DNA of 64,000 bases from Roseobacter sp. CCS2 (GCF_000169435.1 NZ_AAYB01000003.1:310001-374000), one strand, 5' to 3'; counted from the stretch's first letter, positions 8,717 through 20,288 are shown. Numbers and translations are program-made. The notes: generated by a model from the sequence alone, not told the origin.

Positions 8717-11374
8717 ATGACAAGTCTTGCTGACATCCGTTCGACCTTTCTGAACTACTTTGGAAAGCAGGGCCACGCGATTGTGGCCTCTAGCCCATTG
8801 GTGCCGCGCAATGACCCGACGCTGATGTTTGCCAATTCCGGGATGGTGCAGTTCAAGAACCTGTTCACCGGGGTTGAGACGCGTGACTATACGCGTGCGA
8901 CGACAAGCCAGAAATGTGTGCGTGCCGGCGGCAAGCACAATGATCTTGATAATGTCGGCTATACAGCCCGCCACCATACGTTTTTCGAGATGTTGGGAAA
9001 TTTCAGCTTTGGCGATTATTTCAAGGCAGAAGCCATTGCTTTCGCTTGGGAATTACTGACCAAGGATTTTGGGATCGACAAGGATCGCTTGCTTGTCACC
9101 GTCTATCATACGGATGACGAGGCGGCTGATATCTGGAAGAAAGTCGCGGGTCTGCCCGATGACCGCATTATTCGCATTCCAACCGATGACAACTTCTGGC
9201 GTATGGGGCCGACCGGCCCTTGTGGGCCGTGTACCGAGATTTTCTATGATCATGGTGATCATATCTGGGGCGGCCCACCCGGATCACCCGAGGAAGACGG
9301 CGACCGGTTTATAGAAATCTGGAACATCGTGTTCATGCAGAATGAACAGTTCGATGATGGGTCCCTGAAACCGCTTGAGATGCAGTCAATTGATACCGGC
9401 ATGGGGCTGGAACGGATTGGCGCGCTGCTGCAAGGCAAACACGACAATTACGACACTGACCTGATGCGCGCGCTGATCGAAGCATCGGCCGATGCCACAT
9501 CGAGCGACCCTGACGGGCCGGGCAACACGCACCACCGTGTGATTGCGGACCACCTGCGTTCGACCTCTTTTCTGATCGCTGAAGGCGTTCTGCCATCCAA
9601 CGAAGGCCGTGGTTACGTCCTGCGCCGCATCATGCGCCGTGCGATGCGTCATGCCCATCAGCTGGGCGGCAAAGACCCTGTCATGCACCGTTTAGTGCCT
9701 GCGCTGGTGCAACAGATGGGTGCCGCTTACCCAGAGCTTGGTCAGGGCCAGCGGCTGATTGAAGAGACGCTCTTGAACGAAGAAGTGCGGTTCAAGCAAA
9801 CGCTGGATCGTGGTTTGAAACTGCTTGATGAAGAACTGCAAAACTTGCCTGATGATGCGGCCCTGCCGGGCACGGCGGCATTCAAGCTCTATGATACGTA
9901 TGGCTTCCCCCTCGATCTGACGCAGGACGCGTTGCGCGAAAAAGGTCGCGAAGTTGATACCGATGGCTTTGATGCCGCTATGGCAGAACAAAAGGCCAAA
10001 GCACGTGCGGCGTGGTCTGGCACGGGTGAAGCGGCCGACAGTGCGATTTGGTTCAATATCACAGATGAAAGCGGGGCGACCGATTTTCTGGGTTATGACA
10101 CACTGACGGCAGAAGGTCAGATCATGGCGCTTGTGGTTGATGGTGATAGAGCGGACCATGCCGATGGTGCGGTGCAAATTGTGCTGAACCAGACCCCATT
10201 TTACGCCGAGGCCGGTGGTCAGGTTGGTGACGCTGGCACGCTGCGGACCGAGACAGGCAAGGCCGAGATTACGGATACCAAGAAGTTTGGCGAAATCCAT
10301 GTTCACTTCGCCAAAGTGACTGAGGGCCATTTGCACAAAGGGCAGGGTGCCGAATTGGCGGTTGATCCTGTGCGGCGTGCAAATATCCAGGCCAACCACT
10401 CGGCCACGCACCTGTTGAACGAGGCGCTGCGCGCGGTATTGGGTGATCATATTGCGCAACGCGGGTCACTGAACGGGCCAGATCGTTTACGTTTTGACTT
10501 TAGTCACACAAAGGCACTGAACGATGCTGAACTGGCGCAGATTGATCGGGACGTAAATGCGATCATTCGCCAGAACAGCCCGGTTGAAACACGTATCATG
10601 ACACCTGACGATGCCCGCGGCTTGGGTGCGCAGGCGCTTTTTGGTGAAAAATATGGTGACGAGGTGCGCGTTGTTTCAATGGGCCGTCAGGAAGGTTCTG
10701 GCAAGGGGATGGGCGGCAATACCTATTCACTGGAACTGTGTGGCGGCACCCATGTCAAACAATTGGGCGAAATTGGTGCATTCGTGACGCTGGGTGACAG
10801 CGCATCAAGTGCCGGTGTGCGCCGGATCGAGGCGCTGACAGGGCAGGCGGCGTTGGATCATTTGCGTGATCGAGAGAAAATTTTGTTCGCTGCCGCGGCT
10901 GAATTGAAAACTCCTATTGATCGGCTTGTTTCGCGTATCAAGGGTGAGTCATTCAAGTTGAAAGAAGCTCTCAATGAAAATGCGCAATTGCGCCGCGAAT
11001 TGGCGATGGGGGGCGGTGCGAAAGACGCGGCACCGTCTGAGGTGATCAACGGTGTGGCGTTTCAGGCGCAGGTCCTGAGCGGTGTAACGGGCAAGGATTT
11101 GCCAGCATTGATTGATGAAATGAAGGCGGCGATGGAAAGTGGCGCGGTCCTTTTGATTGCAGATGCAGGCGGTAAGGCTGCGGTCGCTGTCGGTGTCACG
11201 GCCGATTTGATTGATCGTGTATCAGCCGTTGATATTCTGCGCGCCGCAACGCCGGAACTTGGCGGCAAGGGCGGCGGTGGTCGTGCGGATATGGCGCAAG
11301 GGGGCGGCGCATCCGCTGAAAATGCGGATGCCGCGATTGCGGCGGCAAAGGCTGTACTGGAGGGATTGAAATGA
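8717..11374 (+). CDS. alaS: Alanyl-tRNA synthetase
   Basis: The 885-residue class II synthetase charges tRNA-Ala. The N-terminal catalytic domain begins [19 protein letters not shown]. The editing domain has the zinc motif [11 protein letters not shown] and the matching CGGTHV, which clear mischarged Ser and Gly. The C-terminal oligomerisation domain ends with a Gly-rich segment ([18 protein letters not shown]). Length is standard. Two small genes overlap head-to-tail after it (ATGA, then TTGA), forming a likely three-gene unit. A separate AlaX editing protein is encoded near the right end of the window. Confidence 0.98.
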   Translation: MTSLADIRSTFLNYFGKQGHAIVASSPLVPRNDPTLMFANSGMVQFKNLFTGVETRDYTRATTSQKCVRAGGKHNDLDNVGYTARHHTFFEMLGNFSFGDYFKAEAIAFAWELLTKDFGIDKDRLLVTVYHTDDEAADIWKKVAGLPDDRIIRIPTDDNFWRMGPTGPCGPCTEIFYDHGDHIWGGPPGSPEEDGDRFIEIWNIVFMQNEQFDDGSLKPLEMQSIDTGMGLERIGALLQGKHDNYDTDLMRALIEASADATSSDPDGPGNTHHRVIADHLRSTSFLIAEGVLPSNEGRGYVLRRIMRRAMRHAHQLGGKDPVMHRLVPALVQQMGAAYPELGQGQRLIEETLLNEEVRFKQTLDRGLKLLDEELQNLPDDAALPGTAAFKLYDTYGFPLDLTQDALREKGREVDTDGFDAAMAEQKAKARAAWSGTGEAADSAIWFNITDESGATDFLGYDTLTAEGQIMALVVDGDRADHADGAVQIVLNQTPFYAEAGGQVGDAGTLRTETGKAEITDTKKFGEIHVHFAKVTEGHLHKGQGAELAVDPVRRANIQANHSATHLLNEALRAVLGDHIAQRGSLNGPDRLRFDFSHTKALNDAELAQIDRDVNAIIRQNSPVETRIMTPDDARGLGAQALFGEKYGDEVRVVSMGRQEGSGKGMGGNTYSLELCGGTHVKQLGEIGAFVTLGDSASSAGVRRIEALTGQAALDHLRDREKILFAAAAELKTPIDRLVSRIKGESFKLKEALNENAQLRRELAMGGGAKDAAPSEVINGVAFQAQVLSGVTGKDLPALIDEMKAAMESGAVLLIADAGGKAAVAVGVTADLIDRVSAVDILRAATPELGGKGGGGRADMAQGGGASAENADAAIAAAKAVLEGLK

Positions 11375-11658
11375 GCGCACTTTGGATTGCCCATGTAAGC
11401 GTGACGGATGAGGCGGCTTATGGCGAATATGCCAAGCGCGCGACAGGTGCGATTGCCGATCATGGTGGCGTATTTCTGGCGCGCGGTGGGGCGTATGAAC
11501 AGCTCGAAGGGCCGGATCGTCCGCGCAATGTTGTGGCGCGTTTCCCCAGCCTGCAAGCGGCACACGACTGCTATTATTCGGACGCTTATCAAGAGGCGTT
11601 GCGCTTTGCCAAAGGCGCCAGTCAGCGTGAACTGAGCATCGTTGAAGAGATAGCTTGA
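11371..11658 (+). CDS. DUF1330/YciI-like small dimeric alpha-beta barrel protein
   Basis: The 95-residue protein has the pattern of the DUF1330 ferredoxin-like fold: [20 protein letters not shown] at the N-terminus, [17 protein letters not shown] in the middle and a [15 protein letters not shown] segment. Members form dimeric alpha-beta barrels; most have no assigned reaction. The ATG overlaps the alaS stop by 4 nt, so it is translationally coupled to the synthetase. No catalytic role can be assigned. Confidence 0.8.
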   Translation: MSALWIAHVSVTDEAAYGEYAKRATGAIADHGGVFLARGGAYEQLEGPDRPRNVVARFPSLQAAHDCYYSDAYQEALRFAKGASQRELSIVEEIA

Positions 11659-12125
11659 AAGGCCAGCTTGGCGAAATGATGGCCCGTCATGCACGCGCCG
11701 GTCGGTTGGATTGGATCGGGCTGCGCGGCGAACGTTACGCGCCTTTGGATGTGGTCGAGACTGCTGATATTGTAGAAACCGGTCTTGTCGGTGATCATGG
11801 GCGCGCGGGAAAGCGGGCTGTCACATTGATACAGGCCGAGCATTTGCCGGTGATTGCGACACTTTCAAATAATGAGGTTGTCACGCCAGGGGCGTTGCGG
11901 CGCAATCTTGTCGTATCTGACCTAAACCTGCTGGCATTGCGCAAGGGCCTGCTGCGGATCGGCGATGCTGTCTTGGAAATCCACGGTCCATGCCCACCAT
12001 GCAGCCGCATGGAAAAGGCACTTGGACCGGGTGGATATAATGCGATGCGCGGGCATGGCGGCTGGTATGCCAGCGTGGCCACGCCCGGGCCTGTTTATGT
12101 GGGTGACGTGGTCGCACCCGCCTAG
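11655..12125 (+). CDS. MOSC domain-containing protein
   Basis: The 156-residue protein matches the MOSC domain, a beta-barrel found in molybdenum cofactor sulfurase C-termini and in sulfur-carrier or reductase proteins. The conserved cysteine region is HGPCPPCSRME (Cys113 and Cys116), preceded by RRNLVVSDLNLLALRKG. The start is TTG overlapping the previous TGA stop, with GAAGAGA upstream; an ATG at 11676 is possible. Its TAG stop forms CTAG with the stop of convergent typA. The substrate is unknown. Confidence 0.85.
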   Translation: MKGQLGEMMARHARAGRLDWIGLRGERYAPLDVVETADIVETGLVGDHGRAGKRAVTLIQAEHLPVIATLSNNEVVTPGALRRNLVVSDLNLLALRKGLLRIGDAVLEIHGPCPPCSRMEKALGPGGYNAMRGHGGWYASVATPGPVYVGDVVAPA

Positions 12126-13939
12126 CTGGCGCGCGCTTGCCGCTTCCGCTCGTGCGGGTCCAGATAGCGTTTGCGCAGGCGGATCGCGTTTGGCGTCACT
12201 TCGACCAGTTCATCATCGTCGATATAGGCAATCGCCTGTTCCAGCGACATGGTGACCGGCGTTGTCAAACGCACCGCCTCATCCGTGCCGGAGGCACGCA
12301 CGTTGGTCAGTTTTTTGCCTTTCAGCGGGTTCACTTCCAAATCATTTTCGCGGCTGTGTTCGCCGATGATCATGCCGGTATAGATCGCCTCTTGCGCGCC
12401 GATGAACATCTTGCCGCGATCTTCGAGGTTCCACAGTGCAAAAGCCACGGAGGAGCCGTTTTCCATGGAAATCAAAACACCTTGGCGGCGGCCGTCGATC
12501 TTTCCTTTGTAAGGCGTTTGACCGTGGAACAGACGGTTCAGTACGCCAGACCCGCGTGTATCGGTCAGGAATTCACCGTGATACCCGATCAAACCGCGTG
12601 ACGGCACATGCGCAATGATGCGGGTTTTCCCGGCACCGGCTGGTTTCATCTCGACCAACTCGCCTTTGCGCGGGCCGGTCAGTTTTTCGACCACGACGCC
12701 GGTGTATTCATCATCAACATCAATGGTGACTTCTTCAACGGGTTCCATGCGCTGCCCGTCTTCTTCGGTGAAGATCACCTGCGGACGCGAGATTGAAAGC
12801 TCAAAACCTTCACGGCGCATATTTTCGATCAGAACACCCATCTGCAGTTCGCCACGGCCTGATACTTCAAACGCGTCACCGCCGGGGGTGTCGGCGATTT
12901 TGATGGCGACGTTAACTTCGCTTTCTTTCATCAGGCGTTCGCGGATGACGCGGGACTGCACCTTTTTACCATCACGACCGGCCAGTGGGCTGTCATTGAT
13001 GCCAAAGGTGACTGTGATGGTCGGCGGATCAATCGGCTGGGCCGGGATCGGCACATCAATGCTGGGATCGCAGAGCGTGTCGGCAACCGTTGCCTTGGTC
13101 ATGCCTGCAATGGTGACGATGTCGCCAGCTTCGGCCAGATCAATGGGCTGTTGGGCCAGACCACGGAACGCCAAAATCTTGGACACGCGGAATTGTTCGA
13201 TCTTCTCACCTTCGCGCGAAAGCGCTTTGATTGTGTCGCCCGCTTTCAACGTACCGGCTTCAACGCGGCCTGTCAGGATGCGGCCAATAAAGGGGTCTGC
13301 GGACAAGGTGGTCGCCAGCATCTGGAACGGTTCATCCTTGCGGGTGATCTGCGCGGGTGTGGGCACGTGATCAACGATCAGGTCAAACAGCGCGTCCAGA
13401 TTTTCGCGCGGGCCATCCAATTCCGTATCACACCAGCCAGCGCGGCCGGAGGCATACATGGTCGGGAAATCAAGCTGTTCATCGCTGGCTTCAAGCGCTG
13501 CGAACAGGTCAAACACGTCGTCCACGGCGCGGTCAGGTTCGCCATCGGGTTTGTCGACCTTATTGACCACAACGATGGGGCGCAGACCCAATGCCAGCGC
13601 TTTGGAGGTCACGAATTTCGTCTGCGGCATCGGGCCTTCGGCGGCATCCACTAGCAGGACAACGCCATCCACCATGGACAAGATGCGTTCAACCTCACCG
13701 CCGAAATCGGCGTGGCCGGGGGTGTCAACGATGTTGATGCGCGTGCCTTTCCATTCCACGGACGTACATTTCGCCAGAATGGTGATGCCGCGTTCGCGTT
13801 CAATGTCGTTGCTGTCCATTGCGCGTTCTGACACGGCCTCATTATCGCGGAACACGCCGGATTGCTTGAGAAGTTCGTCAACAAGTGTCGTCTTGCCGTG
13901 GTCAACGTGCGCGATGATCGCGATATTGCGGATATCCAT
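12122..13939 (-). CDS. typA: Ribosome-associated GTPase TypA/BipA
   Basis: The 605-residue translational GTPase acts in 50S assembly and stress responses. The G1 loop is AHVDHGKTT (residues 10-18), switch I contains ERERGITI, G3 is [11 protein letters not shown] and G4 is NKVDKPD. The C-terminal half carries EF-G-like domains III and V and the BipA-specific region ending [13 protein letters not shown]. Length is standard. It is transcribed alone, with its stop overlapping that of the MOSC gene. Confidence 0.97.
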   Translation of the reverse strand: MDIRNIAIIAHVDHGKTTLVDELLKQSGVFRDNEAVSERAMDSNDIERERGITILAKCTSVEWKGTRINIVDTPGHADFGGEVERILSMVDGVVLLVDAAEGPMPQTKFVTSKALALGLRPIVVVNKVDKPDGEPDRAVDDVFDLFAALEASDEQLDFPTMYASGRAGWCDTELDGPRENLDALFDLIVDHVPTPAQITRKDEPFQMLATTLSADPFIGRILTGRVEAGTLKAGDTIKALSREGEKIEQFRVSKILAFRGLAQQPIDLAEAGDIVTIAGMTKATVADTLCDPSIDVPIPAQPIDPPTITVTFGINDSPLAGRDGKKVQSRVIRERLMKESEVNVAIKIADTPGGDAFEVSGRGELQMGVLIENMRREGFELSISRPQVIFTEEDGQRMEPVEEVTIDVDDEYTGVVVEKLTGPRKGELVEMKPAGAGKTRIIAHVPSRGLIGYHGEFLTDTRGSGVLNRLFHGQTPYKGKIDGRRQGVLISMENGSSVAFALWNLEDRGKMFIGAQEAIYTGMIIGEHSRENDLEVNPLKGKKLTNVRASGTDEAVRLTTPVTMSLEQAIAYIDDDELVEVTPNAIRLRKRYLDPHERKRQARAS

Positions 13940-14047
13940 CAGATCAGCCTTTAAGGGTAAGTTGGCGCGCGGATAACGCGGACGCGCCGTAATGGCTAGC
14001 CCTAATCTGCTAAGAAGGAATGGATTGCCGTGCGATACGCCGCAGCG

Positions 14048-14692
14048 TTACGCAAAAACCTCTGCCGGGTTATGTTCGGCCATGGCAAGCCGCCGGATAA
14101 TCCACACGAAAAGGACGCATGGGATCATCCAAAGAAATCCGGACGCGATGAAACCCTGATTATATGAAATGTAGTCAGGCAGGTTATCTGGCGCGGTTTG
14201 TCCCCCCAGAAACCCGTCATAGAAGTTCATACCAATCCAGCTAAGCCACCAGATTGTCAGCACTGTCGGAACGCCGTCATCAGAAGGGATCAGCCGGCTC
14301 CAGGTCTGTTTCATCGCGGTGAACGGCACCCAAAGGTTGGCGAAGGGCACAAAATACCAACCAACGGCCCAACCGGGCCGGATCATTTTTGGGTCATGGT
14401 GGATTGCGTCGGCGTTGCGGCTTGCCAGATATAAAAACCGCCCGTTGATCGCGAAGGCGACAACAAGAACGATAAGAAACCCGATCGCAGATAACCCGAT
14501 GATCGTGTCGCTTTGCTGCAAGGTTTCAATATCGGCATTTCCATCGTTAAACCGATTAATGACCATATTCTGGTAGATATGAACCAAGGAAGAGCAGACT
14601 TGCATGCCCGCAAAAGCCCAAGTTGCCCACACGGCGCGTCGGCCCGGTTTCGTCAGATCGGTAAATGTGAAATCGGTCAAGGCTTGGTCCAA
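14048..14692 (-). CDS. DUF4328 domain membrane protein
   Basis: The 214-residue protein has about five hydrophobic segments, including IIGLSAIGFLIVLVVAFAING, VLTIWWLSWIGMNF and FLWMIPCVLFVWIIRRL. The motif PGWAVGWYFVPFANLWVPF is the hallmark of DUF4328. Function is unknown. It lies between typA and icd in the same orientation but separated by about 90-110 nt from each. Confidence 0.82.
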   Translation of the reverse strand: MDQALTDFTFTDLTKPGRRAVWATWAFAGMQVCSSLVHIYQNMVINRFNDGNADIETLQQSDTIIGLSAIGFLIVLVVAFAINGRFLYLASRNADAIHHDPKMIRPGWAVGWYFVPFANLWVPFTAMKQTWSRLIPSDDGVPTVLTIWWLSWIGMNFYDGFLGGQTAPDNLPDYISYNQGFIASGFLWMIPCVLFVWIIRRLAMAEHNPAEVFA

Positions 14693-14781
14693 TCGCCGTT
14701 TGGTTTGTCTTTGATGGTTAACAAACAGCGAATTGCGGCAACCTTGAGGCGTACCGCCGCTGACCGTTGGGCAAACGCGCC

Positions 14782-15990
14782 CTACATTGCTTTATTCAGG
14801 TTCTCGTCGATTTTCTCAAGAAAGCCCATGGTTGTCAGCCAGCCTTGATCAGGCCCGACCAGCAAGGCAAGGTCCTTGGTCATAAAGCCGCTTTCCACGG
14901 TGTCGATGATAACTTTTTCCAACGTTTCGGCGAATTTCATCAGTTGCGCATTATCATCCAGTTTGGCCCGGTGTTTCAGCCCGCCAGTCCACGCAAAAAT
15001 CGACGCGATAGAGTTGGTCGATGTCGCTTGACCTTCCTGATGCTGGCGATAGTGGCGCGTGACTGTGCCGTGTGCGGCCTCTGCCTCAACAATCTTGCCG
15101 TCTGGCGTCATCAGCTGGCTGGTCATCAGGCCTAGTGACCCGAACCCTTGCGCCACGGTATCGGACTGCACATCACCATCATAATTCTTGCAGGCCCAGA
15201 CGAATTTCCCCGACCATTTCATGGCCGACGCGACCATATCGTCAATCAGCCGGTGCTGGTATTCGATCCCGGCTTCGTCGAATTTGTCTTTAAATTCTTC
15301 CTCGAAAACCTTCTCAAACAGGTCTTTGAAACGTCCGTCATAGGCTTTTAAGATTGTGTTTTTTGTCGAAAGATAGACCGGCCAGCCCAGGTTAAGACCA
15401 TAATTAAACGACGCCCGTGCAAAGTCGATAATCGACGCATCAAGGTTATACATGCCCATTGCCACACCGGCAGAGGGGCTATCAAAGACCTTTTTTTCGA
15501 TCACCGCGCCATCTTCGCCCACGAATTTCATGGTCAGCTTGCCGGGGCCGGGCATTAGGAAATCGGTTGCTTTGTACTGATCACCGAATGCATGACGCCC
15601 AATCACAATCGGGTCGGTCCACCCCGGCACAAGGCGGGGGACGTTTTTGCAGATAATCGGCGCACGGAACACAACACCCCCGAGGATATTGCGGATGGTT
15701 CCATTAGGTGATCGCCACATTTCTTTCAGGCCAAATTCCTCGACCCGCTGCTCGTCGGGGGTAATCGTCGCACATTTCACGCCGACGCCGATTTCCTTGA
15801 TCTTTTCGGCGGCATCAATGGTGATCTGATCGTTGGTTTCGTCACGCACCTCCATCGCGAGGTCATAGTAAAGCAGGTCGATATCCAGATAGGGCAGGAT
15901 CAGCTTATCTTTAATGAACTGCCACATGATGCGGGTCATTTCATCACCGTCGAGTTCAACGATGGGATTTTCTACCTTGATCTTTGACAT
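14782..15990 (-). CDS. icd: NADP-dependent isocitrate dehydrogenase
   Basis: The 402-residue enzyme converts isocitrate to 2-oxoglutarate and CO2 in the TCA cycle. It is the eukaryote-like type II form: substrate segment [13 protein letters not shown] and metal/cofactor segment [19 protein letters not shown] are visible. The frame is open 15 codons further upstream, but GGAGG 8 nt before the codon at 15990 gives the usual [15 protein letters not shown] start. It is monocistronic. Confidence 0.97.
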   Translation of the reverse strand: MSKIKVENPIVELDGDEMTRIMWQFIKDKLILPYLDIDLLYYDLAMEVRDETNDQITIDAAEKIKEIGVGVKCATITPDEQRVEEFGLKEMWRSPNGTIRNILGGVVFRAPIICKNVPRLVPGWTDPIVIGRHAFGDQYKATDFLMPGPGKLTMKFVGEDGAVIEKKVFDSPSAGVAMGMYNLDASIIDFARASFNYGLNLGWPVYLSTKNTILKAYDGRFKDLFEKVFEEEFKDKFDEAGIEYQHRLIDDMVASAMKWSGKFVWACKNYDGDVQSDTVAQGFGSLGLMTSQLMTPDGKIVEAEAAHGTVTRHYRQHQEGQATSTNSIASIFAWTGGLKHRAKLDDNAQLMKFAETLEKVIIDTVESGFMTKDLALLVGPDQGWLTTMGFLEKIDENLNKAM

Positions 15991-16129
15991 CTGAGTGCCT
16001 CCGCTGACATCTGGTTGGGTGTTGCCATAGCGCATCTTGCTGGACGCGGGAAGGGGTGTATGCGTCAGTATACAACGAACGCTTTAACGCTGCCGGGTGT
16101 CATCAAGCGTTCATCCAAAAGAAGGGAAA

Positions 16130-16206
16130 TGGTAGGCCCGGCAGGACTTGAACCCGCAACCAAAGCGTTATGAGCGCTCTGCTCTAACCAATTGAGCTAC
16201 AGGCCC
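16130..16206 (-). tRNA. tRNA with CAT anticodon (elongator Met or Ile2)
   Basis: The minus strand folds as a full cloverleaf: acceptor GGGCCTG/CGGGCCT with G-U pairs, T-arm GCGGG-TTCAAGT-CCTGC, anticodon loop CTCATAA with CAT at 16170-16172. The 3' CCA is encoded (16130-16132), so the mature body is 16133-16206. It could be elongator tRNA-Met or the tRNA-Ile whose C34 is changed to lysidine; TilS identity elements were not resolved by eye. Confidence 0.96.
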
Positions 16207-16331
16207 CCTTGTGGTTTTGGACTACCAGAACCGGTGCGTGGGTCAAGGTGGGAATGTTCTGTCATACCAATTCTTGTTTTCTTTGATCAAACGATGCGGT
16301 AACGAACGCCAAACACGACAGGAGCTGCCCG

Positions 16332-17375
16332 ATGACCAACAAAAATGGCCTGACTTATGCTGATGCAGGGGTCGATATTGACGCGGGCAATACACTTGTT
16401 GAGCGGATCAAACCGGCAGCCAAGCGTACCGCCCGTCCGGGTGTTATGGCCGGGCTGGGTGGCTTTGGTGCGCTGTTCGATCTGAAAGGGGCAGGGTACA
16501 CAGACCCGGTTTTGGTCGCGGCCACCGATGGCGTTGGCACCAAATTGCGGATCGCGATTGATACAGGCAATGTCGACACGATTGGCATTGATCTGGTCGC
16601 CATGTGTGTGAACGATCTGGTGTGTCAGGGTGCCGAGCCGCTGTTTTTTCTTGATTATTTCGCGACAGGTAAGCTGGAATTGGATGAGGCGACGCGCATC
16701 ATTGAAGGGATCGCTGTTGGTTGCGCGGCCTCTGGCTGCGCGTTAATCGGTGGTGAGACGGCCGAAATGCCCGGCATGTATCACGAGGGTGACTTTGACC
16801 TTGCCGGTTTCGCCGTTGGCGCGATGGAGCGTGACACTGAACTGCCCAGCGGTGTGCAAGAGAGCGACGTGCTGTTGGGACTTGCGTCGGATGGCGTGCA
16901 CTCAAACGGGTATTCACTGGTGCGTCGTATCGTTAATGTGTCTGGTTTGGCTTGGGGCGATGATGCGCCGTTCACAGATGGAACCATTGGCGCTGCTTTG
17001 TTGGCACCGACGCGTCTTTACGTAAAGCAGGCGCTTGCTGCTGTGCGTGCCGGTGGCGTGCATGCTTTGGCGCATATCACAGGTGGCGGCCTGACCGAAA
17101 ACCTGCCGCGTGTTTTACCAGACGGTCTGGGTGCGCACATTGATTTGGGCGCGTGGGATTTACCGCCTGTGTTTCGTTGGCTGGCCGAAACCGGCGGCAT
17201 GGCAGAGGCTGAGTTGCTCAAGACATTTAACGCGGGCATCGGGATGGTTCTTGCGGTGGATGCGGGTGAGGCTGATGCCCTGACCACGTTGCTGACACGC
17301 GAAGGCGAGACGGTGCATCGCTTGGGGACAGTCACATCAGGCGAAGGTGTCAGCTATACAGGCGCGCTTTTGTGA
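16332..17375 (+). CDS. purM: Phosphoribosylformylglycinamidine cyclo-ligase (AIR synthetase)
   Basis: The 347-residue PurM closes the imidazole ring to give aminoimidazole ribotide in purine synthesis. Typical segments are the N-terminal [22 protein letters not shown], the Gly-rich [15 protein letters not shown], the ATP region [10 protein letters not shown] and [17 protein letters not shown] lies 7 nt before the ATG. purN overlaps the stop by GTGA. The gene starts about 125 nt after the tRNA gene on the opposite strand. Confidence 0.97.
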   Translation: MTNKNGLTYADAGVDIDAGNTLVERIKPAAKRTARPGVMAGLGGFGALFDLKGAGYTDPVLVAATDGVGTKLRIAIDTGNVDTIGIDLVAMCVNDLVCQGAEPLFFLDYFATGKLELDEATRIIEGIAVGCAASGCALIGGETAEMPGMYHEGDFDLAGFAVGAMERDTELPSGVQESDVLLGLASDGVHSNGYSLVRRIVNVSGLAWGDDAPFTDGTIGAALLAPTRLYVKQALAAVRAGGVHALAHITGGGLTENLPRVLPDGLGAHIDLGAWDLPPVFRWLAETGGMAEAELLKTFNAGIGMVLAVDAGEADALTTLLTREGETVHRLGTVTSGEGVSYTGALL

Positions 17376-17968
17376 CCAAACGCGTTGCGATCCTGATTTC
17401 TGGGGGTGGCTCGAACATGGTCGCGCTGGCGCAATCCATGCGCGAAGATCACCCCGCCAAGCCGGTTCTGGTGCTGTCGAATAATCCGAATGCAGGGGGG
17501 CTGTCCAAGGCGCGGGCACTGCATATTCCGACGATGGCGATTGATCACAAACCATATGGTCAAGATCGCGCCGGGTTTGAGGATGCGTTGCAGCAGGTAT
17601 TGGAAACAGCGCAACCTGATATCATTTGCCTTGCAGGGTTCATGCGTATCCTGACCCCTGATTTCATGGTAAAATGGGAGGGGCGTATCCTGAATATTCA
17701 CCCTTCGTTGCTGCCAAAATACAAAGGGCTGCACACACACGCCCGTGCGCTAGAGGCTGGTGATGCCGAACACGGATGCACGGTGCATGAGGTCACTGCC
17801 GCCTTGGATGACGGACCGATCCTGGGGCAGGCGCATATGCCCGTCTTGGCTGACGACACACCTGACACGTTGGCGACCCGGCTTTTGCCACTTGAACATG
17901 CGCTTTACCCAGCTGTACTGCGCCGCTTTGCAGCGGGTGATCGCACCCCGGTCACCTTGCAAGGATAA
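17372..17968 (+). CDS. purN: Phosphoribosylglycinamide formyltransferase
   Basis: The 198-residue PurN transfers a formyl group from 10-formyl-tetrahydrofolate to glycinamide ribotide. The phosphate loop [11 protein letters not shown] (about residues 9-19) and the catalytic segment [17 protein letters not shown], which holds the conserved Asn and His, are intact. The start codon is GTG overlapping the purM stop, so translation is coupled. Confidence 0.97.
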   Translation: MTKRVAILISGGGSNMVALAQSMREDHPAKPVLVLSNNPNAGGLSKARALHIPTMAIDHKPYGQDRAGFEDALQQVLETAQPDIICLAGFMRILTPDFMVKWEGRILNIHPSLLPKYKGLHTHARALEAGDAEHGCTVHEVTAALDDGPILGQAHMPVLADDTPDTLATRLLPLEHALYPAVLRRFAAGDRTPVTLQG

Positions 17969-18035
17969 GCCTGCGCTTTCCATCCTTGTGGCAATCGCCT
18001 ATCAGTTTGAAAAGCTTTTGCACTGACGGACTGAC

Positions 18036-19193
18036 ATGAAGACAATCACAACGACCGAAGATTTAGCGGCATTCTGCCAAGAGGCTGCGAAACGCGCCTA
18101 TGTCACCGTCGATACTGAATTTTTGCGTGAACGGACGTATTATTCCAAGCTTTGTCTTGTGCAACTGGCTTATCAAGACGACAGCGGCGCAGATGCCGTC
18201 TTGTTGGACCCGTTGGTTGATGGTCTGTCGCTAGAGCCGCTTTATGATCTGTTCAAAGACCACGGTGTCGTGAAAGTGTTTCACGCCGCGCGTCAGGACC
18301 TTGAAATTTTCTATGTCGATGCGGGTGTGATCCCCGAGCCGCTTTTTGACACGCAGGTCGCGGCGATGGTCTGTGGTTTTGGTGAACAGGTCGGATACGA
18401 GACGCTTGTGCGCAAGATCACGAAGTCTGATCTGGATAAATCATCCCGCTTTACCGATTGGTCACGCCGTCCGTTGACCGACGCGCAGGCCAAATATGCG
18501 CTCGCGGATGTCACCCACCTGCGCGATATTTATGAACACCTTTCGGCGCGACTGGCGAAATCGGGCCGCAGCAAATGGGTGGCAGAGGAAATGGCGGTGT
18601 TGGAAGACCCCGCAACCTATCAGGCCGACCCGGACAATGCGTGGAAGCGTGTGAAAACCCGTACCCAGTCTGGCAAATTCCTAGCCATTGTGCGTGAATT
18701 GGCCCGTTTCCGTGAAACCTATGCGCAGGAACGTAATGTCCCGCGCAACCGTGTTTTTAAGGATGACGCGCTGGTCGAACTCGCGTCGACCAAGCCGCAA
18801 TCAGAAAAAGACTTGGGGCGATCGCGCCTGTTGCTGCGCGAAGCACGCAAGGGTGATATCGCCGCTGGGATTTTGTCTGCGATCAAAACGGGTATCGCGG
18901 TCAAGCCAGAGGATATGCCAAAAGTTGACAATGCCCGTGCCAAACTACAGGTGAACCCAGCCTTGGCCGACATGTTGCGTGTCTTGCTTAAGGCCAAGAC
19001 CGACGATGCAGAAGTGGCCCCCAAACTGATCGCCAGTTCTGCTGATCTTGACGCACTTGCAGGTGGTCAACGTGATGTTGTGGCGCTGAAAGGGTGGCGG
19101 CGTGAAGTCTTTGGAAACGATGCTTTGCAGCTTTGCGAGGGGCAGGTTGGGCTTGCAGTGAAAGGCCAGAAGGTCGTTACCGTCACGCTTTGA
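18036..19193 (+). CDS. rnd: Ribonuclease D
   Basis: The 385-residue protein is a DEDD 3'-5' exonuclease that matures tRNA and other RNA 3' ends. ExoI is YVTVDTEFLRERTYYSKL with the Asp-Glu pair; ExoII lies in VKVFHAARQDLEIFY; ExoIII is AKYALADVTHLRDIYEHL. HRDC-type domains follow, with VAEEMAVLEDPATYQ and LVELASTKPQSEKDL. Length is standard. Confidence 0.95.
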   Translation: MKTITTTEDLAAFCQEAAKRAYVTVDTEFLRERTYYSKLCLVQLAYQDDSGADAVLLDPLVDGLSLEPLYDLFKDHGVVKVFHAARQDLEIFYVDAGVIPEPLFDTQVAAMVCGFGEQVGYETLVRKITKSDLDKSSRFTDWSRRPLTDAQAKYALADVTHLRDIYEHLSARLAKSGRSKWVAEEMAVLEDPATYQADPDNAWKRVKTRTQSGKFLAIVRELARFRETYAQERNVPRNRVFKDDALVELASTKPQSEKDLGRSRLLLREARKGDIAAGILSAIKTGIAVKPEDMPKVDNARAKLQVNPALADMLRVLLKAKTDDAEVAPKLIASSADLDALAGGQRDVVALKGWRREVFGNDALQLCEGQVGLAVKGQKVVTVTL

Positions 19194-19254
19194 TCTGGAC
19201 GTCGCAGGGCGGGCGACCTACATCAACTGCAAGTTTGATACGCAAGGACCCCCA

Positions 19255-19665
19255 ATGGCGAACCCAGAGTTTGAAGACCTCGTAGACACCTTTGAATTCC
19301 TTGATGATTGGGAAGATCGCTATCGTCATGTGATCGACATGGGCAAGGCGATGGACCCGCTGGAGCACGCGTTGCGCGTGCCGGCGACCAAGGTTGATGG
19401 TTGCGCCAGTCAGGTTTGGTTGGTGCCTAAAATTGACGGTGACACATTTACTTTTCGTGGGGAAAGCGATGCGATGATCGTGCGCGGTCTGATCGCTGTG
19501 CTGATCGCGCTTTATGACAAGCAGCCTGTTGATAAGATCAGCAAGATTGATGCCGCAGCAGAGCTGGGGCGCTTGGGGTTGAACGATCACCTGTCGGCAC
19601 AGCGGTCCAATGGATTGCGCGCGATGGTGGAACGTATTCGCGAAACGGCGGCGGCGGCGACTTAG
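19255..19665 (+). CDS. sufE: Cysteine desulfuration protein SufE
   Basis: The 136-residue SufE accepts persulfide sulfur from the desulfurase SufS for Fe-S cluster assembly. The acceptor cysteine is Cys50 in KVDGCASQVWL. Length and C-terminus (LSAQRSNGLRAMVERIR) fit the family. No other suf gene is adjacent. Its TAG stop overlaps the stop of the convergent DUF1638 gene (TTAG). Confidence 0.95.
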   Translation: MANPEFEDLVDTFEFLDDWEDRYRHVIDMGKAMDPLEHALRVPATKVDGCASQVWLVPKIDGDTFTFRGESDAMIVRGLIAVLIALYDKQPVDKISKIDAAAELGRLGLNDHLSAQRSNGLRAMVERIRETAAAAT

Positions 19666-20288
19666 GGAATGGCCGTCAGCGCTGGCGTGAGGTCACCGTA
19701 ACCGGTGAAACGACGCTCGAATGACAAACCTAGCTGCTTTGCGCAGGCTTGGGCCTTTTGGGTCAACGCCGGATCATCGGTTTGCGCCTGATAAACCAGC
19801 TTTTCATAATTGCCAAAATACATGTCCCGCAGATCAGGATGGCGGTCCAACCCCAAGGGTTTCCATACAAAAGCATCAAACTGGCGGACCAGAAAATCAG
19901 TCAGATAAAAGGCTGTCATCTCATCGCGGGCCGCGAAAACCTCATTGCCTTCAAAGAAGGAATAGCAATGCGGGCCAGCCACCATTTCAACCCCCATTGC
20001 GGCGCAGGCCGTTTGAAGCTGCCCACCGGTGCCGCAATCAGCGTAAACCACAAAAAGCTGATCATAGGCGTCGCGGTATGTTTCAACCGCGTCGCGCACG
20101 GCAGGCACGATGCGTTCTGGGTGGTTGTGCAGAATGGCGGGCAGGCATTTCAGATCAAGATGATCAAGGCCGTTGGCCGCCTTGATCGCCAATATCTCGC
20201 GGGCAAGCGCACCACAGGCAATCAGCAAAACGCGTCCCTCACCTGCTGGGGTCATCCCAGTATCAGTTAGGGTCGCGTCAGTGGTCAT
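19662..20288 (-). CDS. DUF1638 domain protein
   Basis: The 208-residue protein matches DUF1638: N-terminal VLLIACGALAREILAIK, central VVYADCGTGGQLQ and GPHCYSFFEG, and a Phe/Tyr-rich C-terminal half. Cysteines in ACGA, ADCG and PHCY could bind a metal or cofactor. The family is often encoded beside corrinoid methyltransferase genes, and here the B12-binding protein gene lies just upstream in the same orientation, with a small membrane gene overlapping by 4 nt. A role in corrinoid methyl transfer is inference; no reaction is known. Confidence 0.82.
   Translation of the reverse strand: MTTDATLTDTGMTPAGEGRVLLIACGALAREILAIKAANGLDHLDLKCLPAILHNHPERIVPAVRDAVETYRDAYDQLFVVYADCGTGGQLQTACAAMGVEMVAGPHCYSFFEGNEVFAARDEMTAFYLTDFLVRQFDAFVWKPLGLDRHPDLRDMYFGNYEKLVYQAQTDDPALTQKAQACAKQLGLSFERRFTGYGDLTPALTAIP

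Noticed and set aside
9692..10459. Minus-strand open frame inside alaS
   Set aside because: Antisense shadow of a highly conserved synthetase gene; no ribosome site.
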